In this document: in pieces, positions 23,162 to 31,172 of the stretch
Layout of the letters: each line of letters opens with the position of its first letter
How positions within the stretch are numbered: position 1 is the first letter of the stretch
NCBI GenBank assembly: GCA_964428795.1
Contig: CAYRZL010000018.1
Span: 1-34,268 of the forward strand
Reading direction: 5' to 3'
Length of the DNA stretch: 34,268 bases
Source: CAYRZL01 sp964428795
GTDB lineage: Bacteria > Bacillota > Clostridia > Lachnospirales > Lachnospiraceae
Translations under genes and position numbers: made by a program
The notes under the pieces: generated by a model
Databases searched by the model: none
What the model was told of the DNA's origin: nothing
Seen by the model: only the letters and a program-made list of their open reading frames with translations

Positions 23162-24067
23162 TCAATGCTCATTCAAATATGAGACAAACTGTTCCATCAC
23201 CGCATCACAGTAAAATACACTTCTTCCGTGATCTGCGTTTTTCACCTTGTAAAAAGTCACATCCTTTTTATGTTTTTTACAGTGCTCGTACAACAAAACA
23301 CTCTGTTCAAAAGGCACGGTCCGGTCTTTATCCCCATGCATAATCAATAACGGATCATCGTTACTGTTTTCATTTACATAAGTGAGCACACTGGCTTTTC
23401 TTGCCTGCTCCGGATGCTCAGCCACATGAGCTGCTCCCAGCAGCAGATCCTCCGGTTTTGCATCTTCTTCGTATATTCTGGCACCCGGGCAAGTCAGATA
23501 ATGCTCCAGGTCTACCACACCATACAGATCGATAAACGCCCGTACCGGACACAAAGGCTCCTTTGAAGTGTCCAGCAGATGATTTTTCCAGGTTGCCCAG
23601 CAAAGAGCCGCTGTATGCCCGCCGCTGGATTCACCTCCGAAAAATACCCGGCTGATATCAATCCGCAGTTCCTCATGATGCGCCATAATATAGCGCATGG
23701 CATCCTTTGCATCTTCCACCTGGGACGGAAAAGTATGTCCCGGCGTGGGACGATATTCCACGATTGCCACAATATACCCTGCCTTCACCACAGGCATCAG
23801 ATCCATCACATGATCAAACAGATTCTGCTTCATCCACGCAGAACCCTGTACATGCACATACAAGGGCCAGATATCCTCATCATAATTTTTTTCAGGATAT
23901 ATCAGTTTTAAATGCAGATCTATACCATCTTTTGTGGCGTAGATCACATCATCCGGCATCAGCGCAGCCCTTAAGTTCTCTGTATCTCCCTCTATCGTAA
24001 GCATTCCCTCACTGTATGCCTGACTTGGCGGCATCTCTTCATATGTATAAATAAACTCCCGCGCCAT
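23162..24067 (-). CDS. Alpha/beta-hydrolase esterase
   Basis: A 301-residue cytoplasmic esterase of the acetyl-esterase/BD-FAE-like group. The nucleophile elbow is G-E-S-S-G (Ser147), preceded by DISRVFFGG; the acid is expected in LIMHGDKDRTVP and the His in NADHG near the C-terminus. The oxyanion segment is VHVQGSAWMKQN instead of the usual H-G-G-x-W, a modest variant. No signal peptide is present. Enzymes of this type often deacetylate imported oligosaccharides, but no sugar-utilisation gene is adjacent, so the substrate is unknown. ATG at 24067 overlaps closely with the end of the microprotein gene, which supplies its GAGGAG ribosome site. Confidence 0.85.
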   Translation of the reverse strand: MAREFIYTYEEMPPSQAYSEGMLTIEGDTENLRAALMPDDVIYATKDGIDLHLKLIYPEKNYDEDIWPLYVHVQGSAWMKQNLFDHVMDLMPVVKAGYIVAIVEYRPTPGHTFPSQVEDAKDAMRYIMAHHEELRIDISRVFFGGESSGGHTAALCWATWKNHLLDTSKEPLCPVRAFIDLYGVVDLEHYLTCPGARIYEEDAKPEDLLLGAAHVAEHPEQARKASVLTYVNENSNDDPLLIMHGDKDRTVPFEQSVLLYEHCKKHKKDVTFYKVKNADHGRSVFYCDAVMEQFVSYLNEH

Positions 24068-24070
24068 AAT

Positions 24071-24172
24071 CTACTCCTCTGTTTTCTTTGGATGCAGCAT
24101 GCGATGTCCGGATATGATACACATGATGCAGCTAATCACCATAAGGGCTGCCCAAAATTTATGCTGTTTCAT
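24071..24172 (-). CDS. 33-residue single-span membrane microprotein
   Basis: A strong GGAGGG site lies six bases before ATG at 24172. The peptide starts MKQHKFWAALMVISCIMCII and ends in a basic RMLHPKKTEE tail after one hydrophobic span with two Cys. The TAG stop is three bases from the esterase ATG, and the last codons (GAGGAG) serve as the esterase ribosome site, so the genes are translationally coupled. No family is recognised. It may be a small membrane protein or a coupling leader for the esterase. Confidence 0.55.
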   Translation of the reverse strand: MKQHKFWAALMVISCIMCIISGHRMLHPKKTEE

Positions 24173-24241
24173 CGCTATCCCTCCATAATTCTTTTTATTT
24201 TTTTCATAATATCACTTTTTCTCAAATCTTCCAACACATTT

Positions 24242-24595
24242 TCAATACTTTTCCGTATCATCCTGAAATACCGGAACCAGATTCCAGATTGTCTCGGTCA
24301 CCTCTTTCAGTGAATAATTTTTCTCGATCTGTTTCACCAGATCCTTCGAGCTGTGATCAAGAATACTCTGTCCGGTAATATGCAAAAAGCAGAACATCAG
24401 AAAGAGAAATACAGCTATAATGATCCTTCCCTTAAAAAAGGAAAAGCCTATCGGCTCCGCCTCAAATTCATAATCATCATAATCGTCCTCGTATCTCGCA
24501 TTTCTTCGCTGATGTTCTGCTCCATTTGATGCGTGAAAACTCTGTCTTACACGCTCTACATATGCTTTTCTGTCATCTACATAGGATTCTTTCAT
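24242..24595 (-). CDS. Hypothetical single-span membrane protein, 117 residues
   Basis: Not recognised. The N-terminal 50 residues are polar and charged with an acidic Tyr-rich patch (RYEDDYDDYEFEAE). One hydrophobic span follows (IIIAVFLFLMFCFLHITG, about 58-76), and then a C-terminal tail of about 40 residues that would be extracytoplasmic if the N-terminus stays inside. There is no Cys pair or lipobox. The ribosome site is weak (ACAGG). It is 69 bp upstream of the microprotein and 67 bp downstream of the his operon; it could belong to either transcript. Confidence 0.65.
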   Translation of the reverse strand: MKESYVDDRKAYVERVRQSFHASNGAEHQRRNARYEDDYDDYEFEAEPIGFSFFKGRIIIAVFLFLMFCFLHITGQSILDHSSKDLVKQIEKNYSLKEVTETIWNLVPVFQDDTEKY

Positions 24596-24662
24596 TGGAT
24601 ACCTGTCTGATATGGTTTTACTATATTGTAAGCATCCCCACGTCTGTTTATGACAAGTTCTT

Positions 24663-25946
24663 TTACCGCTGCGCCAACTCTTCCGTCACGTCGTTCCAGG
24701 TAAGCCCCTTCTCTACCATGAGAACCATCACATGATACAAAAAGTCTGCGATCTCGTATTTGATCTCCTCCGGCTCCGGATTTTTTGCGGCGATCACGAT
24801 CTCTGTCGCCTCTTCTCCTACCTTTTTCAGAATCTTGTCAATTCCTTTATCAAACAGATAGTTTGTGTAGGATCCCTCCTTTGGATGTTTCTTTCTGTCT
24901 GAAATGACTGCGTACTCATTTTCAAAAACCTTCAGAGGATTACTGTCCGTAAACTCGCTTTTTACCAGATCTGTAAAAAAGCATGTGGGATTTCCGGTAT
25001 GGCAGGCTGCTCCCACCTGGGATACCTTTGCCAGAATCGTATCATTGTCACAGTCGATCACCAGAGATTTTACATACTGGAAATGTCCGGAAGTCATACC
25101 CTTAATCCACAATTCCTGACGGCTTCTGCTGTAATAGGTCATCTTTCCGATGGAAATGGTCGTCTCATATGCTTCCTCATTCATATAAGCAAGCATGAGA
25201 ACCTCCTGGGTACGGTAATCCTGTACAATGACCGGCATCAGACCGTCACTGTTTACTTTGAAATCACTCCAGCGCATGGTAGAGTCCAGGCGTCCGGTTG
25301 AGATTTCCTTCTCTTTCAGTTGTTTCTTTATTTCAATGATATCCAGATGCACATCATCAAACAACGCTCCTGAGACACCCTTGATATGCTCATTTTTTAA
25401 TATCTCAATATATTCATCCAGCTTCTTACTGCTCAGAATCGGAATATACGGAAGCTCCGTCACATTTTCAATCGTTCCAACAAGGCTTGGATTTAACAGA
25501 ACGATCTCGCTCACATTTTTTTCCAGCATCTCTCTTTGCTTAAATACCAGATCCACATCCAGAATGGAAAGAGCAATCTTATCCTGTCCAAAGCGGCTTT
25601 TTCCCTCCTGTATCAGTTCAGCGACCTCCGGTTTGGAGCTGTTCAAAATTGCTTTTTTACAACCGGTATAGATAATTTTCTTGATATCTTCCAGGCGGTT
25701 GATATTCCCGCCGGCATAGACCGGAATCTCACTGACACGGTTGATCTCTTTTAATGTATGTAAATTGATCTCATGCTCTTCATCTTCCGCGGACAGATCA
25801 AACACCATAAGCTTATCAATTCCGTTGTCATTGTAACGTCGTACCTTCTCAAATAAATCTCCGGATGGCGTCAGATCCTTATATCCCTTTACTGCCTCTC
25901 CGTTTTTTAAATATATGGTTGCAATCAGATTTTTTTGTGTTGTCAT
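24663..25946 (-). CDS. hisIE: HisIE with an N-terminal degenerate HisA/HisF-like barrel
   Basis: The C-terminal half carries out steps 2 and 3 of histidine synthesis: HisI cyclohydrolase at about 215-330 (CDNDTILAKVSQVGAACHTG with Zn/Mg ligands) and HisE pyrophosphatase at about 345-427 (VGEEATEIVIAAKN, EIADFLYHVMVLM). Residues 1-210 are an added (beta/alpha)8-like domain: ATIYLKNGEAVKG, VFDLSAEDEEHEINLHTLKEI (in part), PVYAGGNINRLEDIKKIIYTG and LSILDVD. The second phosphate loop, where HisA/HisF have Gly-Gly, is lost (IPILSSKKLDEY). By alignment on K-N-G, the catalytic Asp11 of HisF is Tyr12 here, while Asp130 lines up with the second Asp. ATG at 25946 is two bases beyond the hisB stop. It is the last his gene of the operon. 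Confidence 0.9.
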   Translation of the reverse strand: MTTQKNLIATIYLKNGEAVKGYKDLTPSGDLFEKVRRYNDNGIDKLMVFDLSAEDEEHEINLHTLKEINRVSEIPVYAGGNINRLEDIKKIIYTGCKKAILNSSKPEVAELIQEGKSRFGQDKIALSILDVDLVFKQREMLEKNVSEIVLLNPSLVGTIENVTELPYIPILSSKKLDEYIEILKNEHIKGVSGALFDDVHLDIIEIKKQLKEKEISTGRLDSTMRWSDFKVNSDGLMPVIVQDYRTQEVLMLAYMNEEAYETTISIGKMTYYSRSRQELWIKGMTSGHFQYVKSLVIDCDNDTILAKVSQVGAACHTGNPTCFFTDLVKSEFTDSNPLKVFENEYAVISDRKKHPKEGSYTNYLFDKGIDKILKKVGEEATEIVIAAKNPEPEEIKYEIADFLYHVMVLMVEKGLTWNDVTEELAQR

Positions 25947-25948
25947 TT

Positions 25949-26539
25949 CTATAAACTGCCTTTCGTAGATAAAATATCGGTAATGCGGGGATCATACATG
26001 GTTGCCTCATCCAGAGCCTTTCCAAACGCCTTAAATATTGCTTCTATCATATGATGATTATTGCCGCCGGATAACACTTTTATATGAAGGTTCATCTCTG
26101 CCGCATAAGAGACAGCATAGAAAAATTCACGGACCATCTCGGTATCCATGTCCCCCACACGGTCTGTACTGAACTCGGCGTCAAAAGACAGATACGGTCT
26201 GCCGGACAGATCAATGGCACAGAGTACCAGTGTCTCATCCATGGGCAGAATCATATTTCCAAACCGTCTGATCCCTTTCTTGTCTCCCACCGCTTCTTTG
26301 ATCGCCCTGCCAAGAACGATTCCGGTATCCTCTATGGTGTGGTGACAATCCACTTCCAAATCTCCGTTCACTGCCACATCCAGATCAAAAAAACCGTGCC
26401 TCGCAAAACCATTCAGCATATGGTCAAAAAATCCTACGCCTGTATGGATATTTCCCTTTCCATTGCCATCGACAGCAAGCTTCATACTGATATTCGTTTC
26501 ACTTGTCTTTCGTTCTATCAAAGCCACACGCTCTGCCAT
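25949..26539 (-). CDS. hisB: Imidazoleglycerol-phosphate dehydratase
   Basis: Monofunctional HisB, which makes imidazole acetol phosphate. The 196 residues match the single-domain enzyme and include the duplicated metal motifs: GFFDHMLNGFARHGFFDL and CHHTIEDTGIVLGRA in the first half, SGGNNHHMIEAIFKAFGKAL in the second, plus GDMDTEMVREFF. ATG at 26539 follows AAAGGTG. It lies 20 bp behind hisD and two bases before hisIE. Confidence 0.96.
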   Translation of the reverse strand: MAERVALIERKTSETNISMKLAVDGNGKGNIHTGVGFFDHMLNGFARHGFFDLDVAVNGDLEVDCHHTIEDTGIVLGRAIKEAVGDKKGIRRFGNMILPMDETLVLCAIDLSGRPYLSFDAEFSTDRVGDMDTEMVREFFYAVSYAAEMNLHIKVLSGGNNHHMIEAIFKAFGKALDEATMYDPRITDILSTKGSL

Positions 26540-26559
26540 AAGAACACCTTTCCTTTCTC

Positions 26560-27852
26560 TTACTCCTCAAACCGTACCCGGATTGAATTTGCGTGAGCGG
26601 TCAGCTTCTCACACTCCGCAAACTGTACGATATCTCTATAAATCGGTTCCAAAGCCTCTCTGGAATACGCAATAATACTTGACTTTTTAATAAAATCATC
26701 CACCGAGAGCGGCGAAAAGAATTTCGCAGTTCCGTTGGTAGGTAATACATGATTCGGTCCTGCAAAATAATCGCCCAGAGGCTCACTGCTGTATTCCCCG
26801 ATAAAAATGGCTCCGGCATTTTTAATCCTTGTCATGGTATCATACGGGTTTGCTGTGACAATCTCCAGATGCTCCGAGGCAATCTCATTTGCCGTATCAA
26901 TGGCAGTCTGCATATCATCCGCCACCAGAATATATCCATAGTTATCTAATGATTTCTGAATGATCTCTTTTCTTGACAGCACCGCCACAAATTTATCTAC
27001 CTCCACGCTGACCTGCTCTGCCAGCTTCTCACTGGTCGTAACAAGAATCGCAGATGCCAGCTCATCATGTTCCGCCTGTGAAAGTAAATCTGCCGCTACA
27101 TAACGGGGATTTGCTGTCTCATCCGCCAATACCAGAATCTCACTGGGGCCTGCGATGGAATCAATGCTTACATGTCCGAATACCGCCTTTTTTGCAAGGG
27201 CTACATAAATGTTACCAGGTCCCACGATTTTGTCAACCTTCGGAATCTGCTCCGTACCATAGGCAAGGGCCGCAATCGCCTGGGCGCCGCCTACTTTATA
27301 GATCACATCCACGCCTGCTTCATTTGCCGCAACCAAGGTCCCAGGATTTACCTTTCCGTCTTTTCCCGGAGGTGTGGTCATAATGACCCTCTCTACACCT
27401 GCCACCTTTGCAGGTATCACATTCATCAAAACAGAGGACGGGTAGACAGCCTTTCCGCCGGGCACATACACGCCTACTTTTGCCAGCGGCGTTACCTTCT
27501 GACCCAGCATGGTGCCCTGGGGGGTGCTGTCAAACCAGCTGTACTGTCTCTGTTTCTCGTGATACACACGGATATTTACCAGCGCCTTGCGGATCACATC
27601 GATCAACTCCGGCTGTACCAGAGAATAGGCTTCCTCAATTTCTTCCTTTGTTACAATAAGATTGGATGCGTCAATGTCTGCTCCGTCAAATCTTTTTGTA
27701 TAATCAAAGATGGCTTTATCTCCATCTTTTCTCACATTCTCTAAAATCTCTGCCACTCTGCCCTCATACTCCGGATAGCTGTTTGGGCTTCGCTTCAGCA
27801 GATCAGTCAAAATATCTTTTATCGTGCGTTCTGATAATTTTAAAATTCTCAT
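26560..27852 (-). CDS. hisD: Histidinol dehydrogenase
   Basis: HisD catalyses the last two steps, histidinol to histidine, with two NAD and Zn. The 430-residue protein is full length with VPGGKAVYPSSVLMN, GGAQAIAALAYGT, VDKIVGPGNIYV, LLSQAEHDELASAIL (zinc-ligand His), IASEHLEIVTANP and GPNHVLPTNGTAKF. ATG at 27852 has AAGGAG with a long 11-base spacer. It is 45 bp behind hisG. Confidence 0.96.
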   Translation of the reverse strand: MRILKLSERTIKDILTDLLKRSPNSYPEYEGRVAEILENVRKDGDKAIFDYTKRFDGADIDASNLIVTKEEIEEAYSLVQPELIDVIRKALVNIRVYHEKQRQYSWFDSTPQGTMLGQKVTPLAKVGVYVPGGKAVYPSSVLMNVIPAKVAGVERVIMTTPPGKDGKVNPGTLVAANEAGVDVIYKVGGAQAIAALAYGTEQIPKVDKIVGPGNIYVALAKKAVFGHVSIDSIAGPSEILVLADETANPRYVAADLLSQAEHDELASAILVTTSEKLAEQVSVEVDKFVAVLSRKEIIQKSLDNYGYILVADDMQTAIDTANEIASEHLEIVTANPYDTMTRIKNAGAIFIGEYSSEPLGDYFAGPNHVLPTNGTAKFFSPLSVDDFIKKSSIIAYSREALEPIYRDIVQFAECEKLTAHANSIRVRFEE

Positions 27853-27897
27853 GTTCTACTCTACTCCTTTTTACTCTTAAGCTTACGCTGTGATGTC

Positions 27898-28533
27898 TTA
27901 TAAAACACTGCGCAGATCGTTGATCAGCTTTGTAATACGCTCCTGCTCCATCTGCATGGATACCTGATTTACTACCATGCGGGCAGACAACGGGCAGACC
28001 TCCTCCAATACGGACAGTCCGTTTTCCCGCAGCGTAGAGCCTGTCTCCACAATATCAACGATAACCTCTGACAAACCAACAATAGGCGCCAGTTCGATAG
28101 AGCCATTCAGCTTTATGATTTCCACGGTCTGATGCTTTTTATTGTAAAAATAATCCTTTGCGATCTTCGGATATTTGGTGGCAACCCTTATCAGCTCATG
28201 ATGCTTCAGAAGCTCTTTAGCAGAACTGGGACCGCACACGCACATCCGGCACTTTCCAAATCCCAGATCCAATACCTCGTAAATATTTCTTCCTTCCTCC
28301 AGGATCGTATCTTTTCCCACAATACCGATATCTGCCGCTCCATACTCCACATAAGTAGGCACATCCGGCCCTTTTGCCAAAAAGAAACGAAGCTTTAGCT
28401 CTTCATTGACAAAAATCAGCTTTCTTGTATCCTTGTCCTTCATCTCTTCACAGGTGATACCGATTTTCTCAAACAATTCCAACGTCTTATTTGCCAGACG
28501 CCCTTTTCCCAATGCAAATGTCAAATATCTCAT
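27898..28533 (-). CDS. hisG: ATP phosphoribosyltransferase, short catalytic subunit
   Basis: HisG starts the pathway, joining ATP and PRPP. The 211 residues are the short form without the C-terminal His-binding domain, so it requires HisZ, encoded just upstream. Visible: TFALGKGRLANKTLELF, DVPTYVEYGAADIGIVGKD, and the PRPP loop SEVIVDIVETGSTLRENGL. Feedback by histidine is expected to act through the HisZ-HisG complex. ATG at 28533 has AGGAG 11 bases upstream. Confidence 0.96.
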   Translation of the reverse strand: MRYLTFALGKGRLANKTLELFEKIGITCEEMKDKDTRKLIFVNEELKLRFFLAKGPDVPTYVEYGAADIGIVGKDTILEEGRNIYEVLDLGFGKCRMCVCGPSSAKELLKHHELIRVATKYPKIAKDYFYNKKHQTVEIIKLNGSIELAPIVGLSEVIVDIVETGSTLRENGLSVLEEVCPLSARMVVNQVSMQMEQERITKLINDLRSVL

Positions 28534-28571
28534 CTGATAACTGTCTCCTGATTTCTTTTACAACCTTCTGA

Positions 28572-29759
28572 TCAAAGTATATAAATAATGTCTTTGATCT
28601 GTTTTTTTCCTGCGTAAACGCTATACTCGTCTTTATCCATATCTCCGGTCATCCGCATCAGCTCCACATAATCGCCTTTCTTTCGCATCTGCTGTGCCAT
28701 TGCAATGGCACCCGCATACTTCTCCGGTGCATAGACGATCCATTTGGTACGATTTTCATATGGTATCTCAATATTCTGCCTTGCAAGCGCAGACATCAAC
28801 TGGTCGATCACGATGGCAAAACCGATTGCCGCAGCATTTTTTCCAAAATAGCGAAGCAGATTATCGTACCGTCCTCCGGTCACGATGGGTTCTCCGCTTC
28901 CAAAGGTATAGCCTGCAAAAATGATCCCGGTATAATAGTTGTACTTTGACACTACGCCAAGCTCATAGGATACATAATCGGTGACACCGTACAGCTTCAA
29001 AACCTCATCCAGCTTCTCCAACTGCTCCAGCGCATCGTACACTTTTTTATATTTTTCCGCCCTTGCTTTTGCTGCTTTGATCTTGGCAGGCGTAAGCATG
29101 TAATCCTTCAGCATGGCAAAAAGACTCTCCATGTCCTCATCCAACTCCATACCGGAAAGATACTCCTCCACGCCGAAAAAGTTCTTATTGGAAAGCAGCT
29201 CACGAATCTCGTCTCTTTCATCCTCTGACATGCCGCAGGCTTCCATAAGACCGTCCAGAAAATCTACATGCCCGATGTTGATCTTAAACTCCTTAAGTCC
29301 CGCCTTCTTCAACAGATCTACCGTCAACGCAATGATCTCGGCATCCGCATCCACGGAATTATCCCCGATCAGCTCTGCACCAAGCTGTGTGCTTTCCTTC
29401 AGTCTTCCCTGATAACTGGAATTATTGATAAAGGTATTTCCAACATAACAGAGGCGTATGGGAAACTCATCCTCCATAAAATATTTTGCGGCACATCTGG
29501 CAACAGACGGTGTGATCTCAGGACGAAGCACTAGCGTATTTCCCTCACGGTCAAAAAATTTATACAGATCCTTCGATGGTGTCGTGCCGATCTCCCGGCT
29601 GAATATATCAAAAAATTCAAAGGAAGGCGTCTCAATGGAATGATATCCGTACTGATTCAGCAGATTGTGAAGTTCTCTCTTCAATACTCTCTTTTTTCCG
29701 CATTCCGCATCATAAATATCTCTCACGCCCTCCGGCGTATGTAATAGCTGACGTTTCAT
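28572..29759 (-). CDS. hisZ: ATP phosphoribosyltransferase regulatory subunit HisZ
   Basis: HisZ is a catalytically dead histidyl-tRNA-synthetase paralogue that activates short HisG and binds histidine. The 395-residue protein keeps the class II core (LHTPEGVRDIYDAEC, FEFFDIFSR, LVLRPEITPSVAR, GRLKESTQLGAELIG, VVSKYNYYTGIIFAGYTFGSG in part, GGRYDNLL) but lacks an anticodon-binding domain. It opens the his operon: promoter, dyad and a 14-codon upstream ORF lie within 160 bp. ATG at 29759 has CAGGAG at normal spacing. Confidence 0.93.
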   Translation of the reverse strand: MKRQLLHTPEGVRDIYDAECGKKRVLKRELHNLLNQYGYHSIETPSFEFFDIFSREIGTTPSKDLYKFFDREGNTLVLRPEITPSVARCAAKYFMEDEFPIRLCYVGNTFINNSSYQGRLKESTQLGAELIGDNSVDADAEIIALTVDLLKKAGLKEFKINIGHVDFLDGLMEACGMSEDERDEIRELLSNKNFFGVEEYLSGMELDEDMESLFAMLKDYMLTPAKIKAAKARAEKYKKVYDALEQLEKLDEVLKLYGVTDYVSYELGVVSKYNYYTGIIFAGYTFGSGEPIVTGGRYDNLLRYFGKNAAAIGFAIVIDQLMSALARQNIEIPYENRTKWIVYAPEKYAGAIAMAQQMRKKGDYVELMRMTGDMDKDEYSVYAGKKQIKDIIYIL

Positions 29760-29775
29760 CTTCTCACTCCTGACC

Positions 29776-29820
29776 TTACTCTAATATCAACGCAAATCCA
29801 TGTCCTGTCGCTTCGGACAT
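29776..29820 (-). CDS. 14-residue upstream ORF in the his leader
   Basis: CCGGAGG, seven bases of spacing and ATG at 29820 open a short frame, MSEATGHGFALILE, that stops 16 bases before hisZ. The first codons lie in a hairpin, CATGTCC pairing with GGACATG over a 9-base loop. It has only one His codon, so classical His attenuation is unlikely. It may couple ribosomes to hisZ or sense something else. Confidence 0.4.
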   Translation of the reverse strand: MSEATGHGFALILE

Positions 29821-29860
29821 GCTTTTACCTCCGGTACTTTAGTACGTTAATTTGTTATCA

Positions 29861-29876
29861 TGCTACCATGGTAGCA
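29861..29876. promoter_or_regulatory. Perfect 16-bp dyad downstream of the his promoter
   Basis: TGCTACCATGGTAGCA is an exact palindrome centred about 18 bases after the predicted transcription start, a classic repressor position. A second short dyad, GTACTTTAGTAC, lies at 29834-29845. The cognate regulator is not encoded in this window. Confidence 0.55.
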
Positions 29877-29891
29877 CAGGAAACTTCATAC

Positions 29892-29920
29892 ATTATATGG
29901 TATTTTTACTTAACTGTCAA
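29892..29920 (-). promoter_or_regulatory. Perfect consensus promoter of the his operon
   Basis: TTGACA (29915-29920), exactly 17 bp, TATAAT (29892-29897) on the minus strand; all 12 bases match sigma-A consensus. The -35 box lies in the last codons of recU. Such a strong promoter next to a dyad suggests regulation by repression. Confidence 0.85.
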
Positions 29921-30458
29921 CAACATTTTCCCTCTCATCCAGATCCTTTTGCAGCAGAGGTAAATAGGGCACCAAAAGTCCTCCCTGACCCTCAAAAAAC
30001 CAGCTCCCCTCCAGTTCATCTATACGAAAGCTCTTTCTTCCTCCAGCCTGCATACGGTCCCAGAATTTTTTTAGCTGCCGAAAGTTCAAATAATAAAAAT
30101 TATGATGCTTTGGAAAATAAATCAAAAGAAAAGCGATCCCTTTCTGCTTTTCAAAACGCTCCATAAAAACCATCTGATGCTCATGGACATTTTGCAGCGG
30201 AAATGTGTCTGTATGGCATTCCTTGGCATCAAAGCACACCGGTATTCCCTGTACAGTCCCGATATAATCCACGGTGCTTTTCTGATCAAAGTATGCCAGC
30301 GTAATATGTCTGCTCTCTTTTTCGATATTGATCGGCGTAATGGGAGTAGGAATTTTTTGTATCAATGCCAGCCCGTTTTCCATATATTTCTCATTTGTTC
30401 GGTTGATAAATTCTTCCAGAGTAGATCCTCTGAGTCCTCTCGAATTCCATGTCGCCAT
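29910..30458 (-). CDS. recU: RecU-family Holliday junction resolvase
   Basis: RecU cuts four-way DNA junctions in Firmicute recombination and chromosome segregation. The 182-residue protein matches the family from SRGLRGSTLEEFINRTNEKY through KIPTPITPI, the catalytic segment STVDYIGTVQGIPVCFDAKE (Asp64, Asp77, Lys79 as metal and catalytic residues), the FPLQNVHEHQ stretch and FLLIYF. It is slightly shorter than Bacillus RecU, which has a longer N-terminus. ATG at 30458 is two bases past the phosphatase stop, so it is cotranscribed. Its 3' end contains the his promoter. Confidence 0.9.
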   Translation of the reverse strand: MATWNSRGLRGSTLEEFINRTNEKYMENGLALIQKIPTPITPINIEKESRHITLAYFDQKSTVDYIGTVQGIPVCFDAKECHTDTFPLQNVHEHQMVFMERFEKQKGIAFLLIYFPKHHNFYYLNFRQLKKFWDRMQAGGRKSFRIDELEGSWFFEGQGGLLVPYLPLLQKDLDERENVVDS

Positions 30459-30460
30459 AA

Positions 30461-31120
30461 CTATAAAATCCCGGCTTTCTTTTTTCTGTCATCATCTGTC
30501 TCCGGTTTCGGCTCGTAATATAGGATATTTCCTTCTATAAAAGACAATTTTCCCTGCTCCAATCGAAAATGATTTACGCAGCAGTTGGGCTGTTTTACAG
30601 TCCAGAAATCATCCAGCTTCATATCATTGATCACCTTAAAAAAGGTGCGGATGATTGCTCCGTGACAGACAACCAGTACAGTCGTCTCACTGCATTCAAG
30701 GGGCAGCAGACGCCCTTTTATAAATCCCCGGATACGCTGCTCCACTGTCTCAAAGCTCTCTCCTGTCTCATCTGCCACAAATTTGGAGGGTGTGTGAAAA
30801 CAATATCCAAAATTTTCATCGTTTTTCACCAGCTCCGATAAGGATTTGCCCTCGTACAAACCAAAATTCATCTCCCGCAGATCATCCACAACCACCGGGG
30901 TGATCCCGTCATTTTCTGCGATGCACCGGGCTGTTTTCACTGCCCGTTTGTACGGACTGGTAAATATATGATCAAAATGTATGTCACGTTCTGCAAATCC
31001 TTTTGCAGTCTCTTTTGCAAGCTGTATGCCATATTCTGTCAGCTCAATATCCGATGACCCCTGTACCAGTCCAAGCCTGTTCCAGTGCGTCTCTCCGTGC
31101 CGCATAATGTATACTTCCAT
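30461..31120 (-). CDS. Histidine phosphatase family protein (phosphoglycerate-mutase-like)
   Basis: The 219-residue protein has the phosphohistidine motif MRHGETHWN (Arg7-His8-Gly9-Glu10), SPYKRAVKTARCIAE with the second Arg, REMNFGLYEGKS with the acid/base Glu, and VVCHGAIIRTFF with the second catalytic His. It belongs to the broad-specificity cofactor-independent group (CobC, PhoE, GpmB) rather than to glycolytic mutases. The substrate is not predictable. ATG at 31120 follows CAGGAG. It is 52 bp from the GTPase-nuclease gene upstream and two bases before recU. Confidence 0.85.
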   Translation of the reverse strand: MEVYIMRHGETHWNRLGLVQGSSDIELTEYGIQLAKETAKGFAERDIHFDHIFTSPYKRAVKTARCIAENDGITPVVVDDLREMNFGLYEGKSLSELVKNDENFGYCFHTPSKFVADETGESFETVEQRIRGFIKGRLLPLECSETTVLVVCHGAIIRTFFKVINDMKLDDFWTVKQPNCCVNHFRLEQGKLSFIEGNILYYEPKPETDDDRKKKAGIL

Positions 31121-31172
31121 AATAATTATCTCCTGCTACTACAATATATTTATTCTTTTCGTAATCACATAA

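Noticed and set aside
29776..29820. Classical histidine-codon attenuator
   Set aside because: The leader peptide has a single His codon, and no alternative terminator hairpin with a T-run was found before hisZ.
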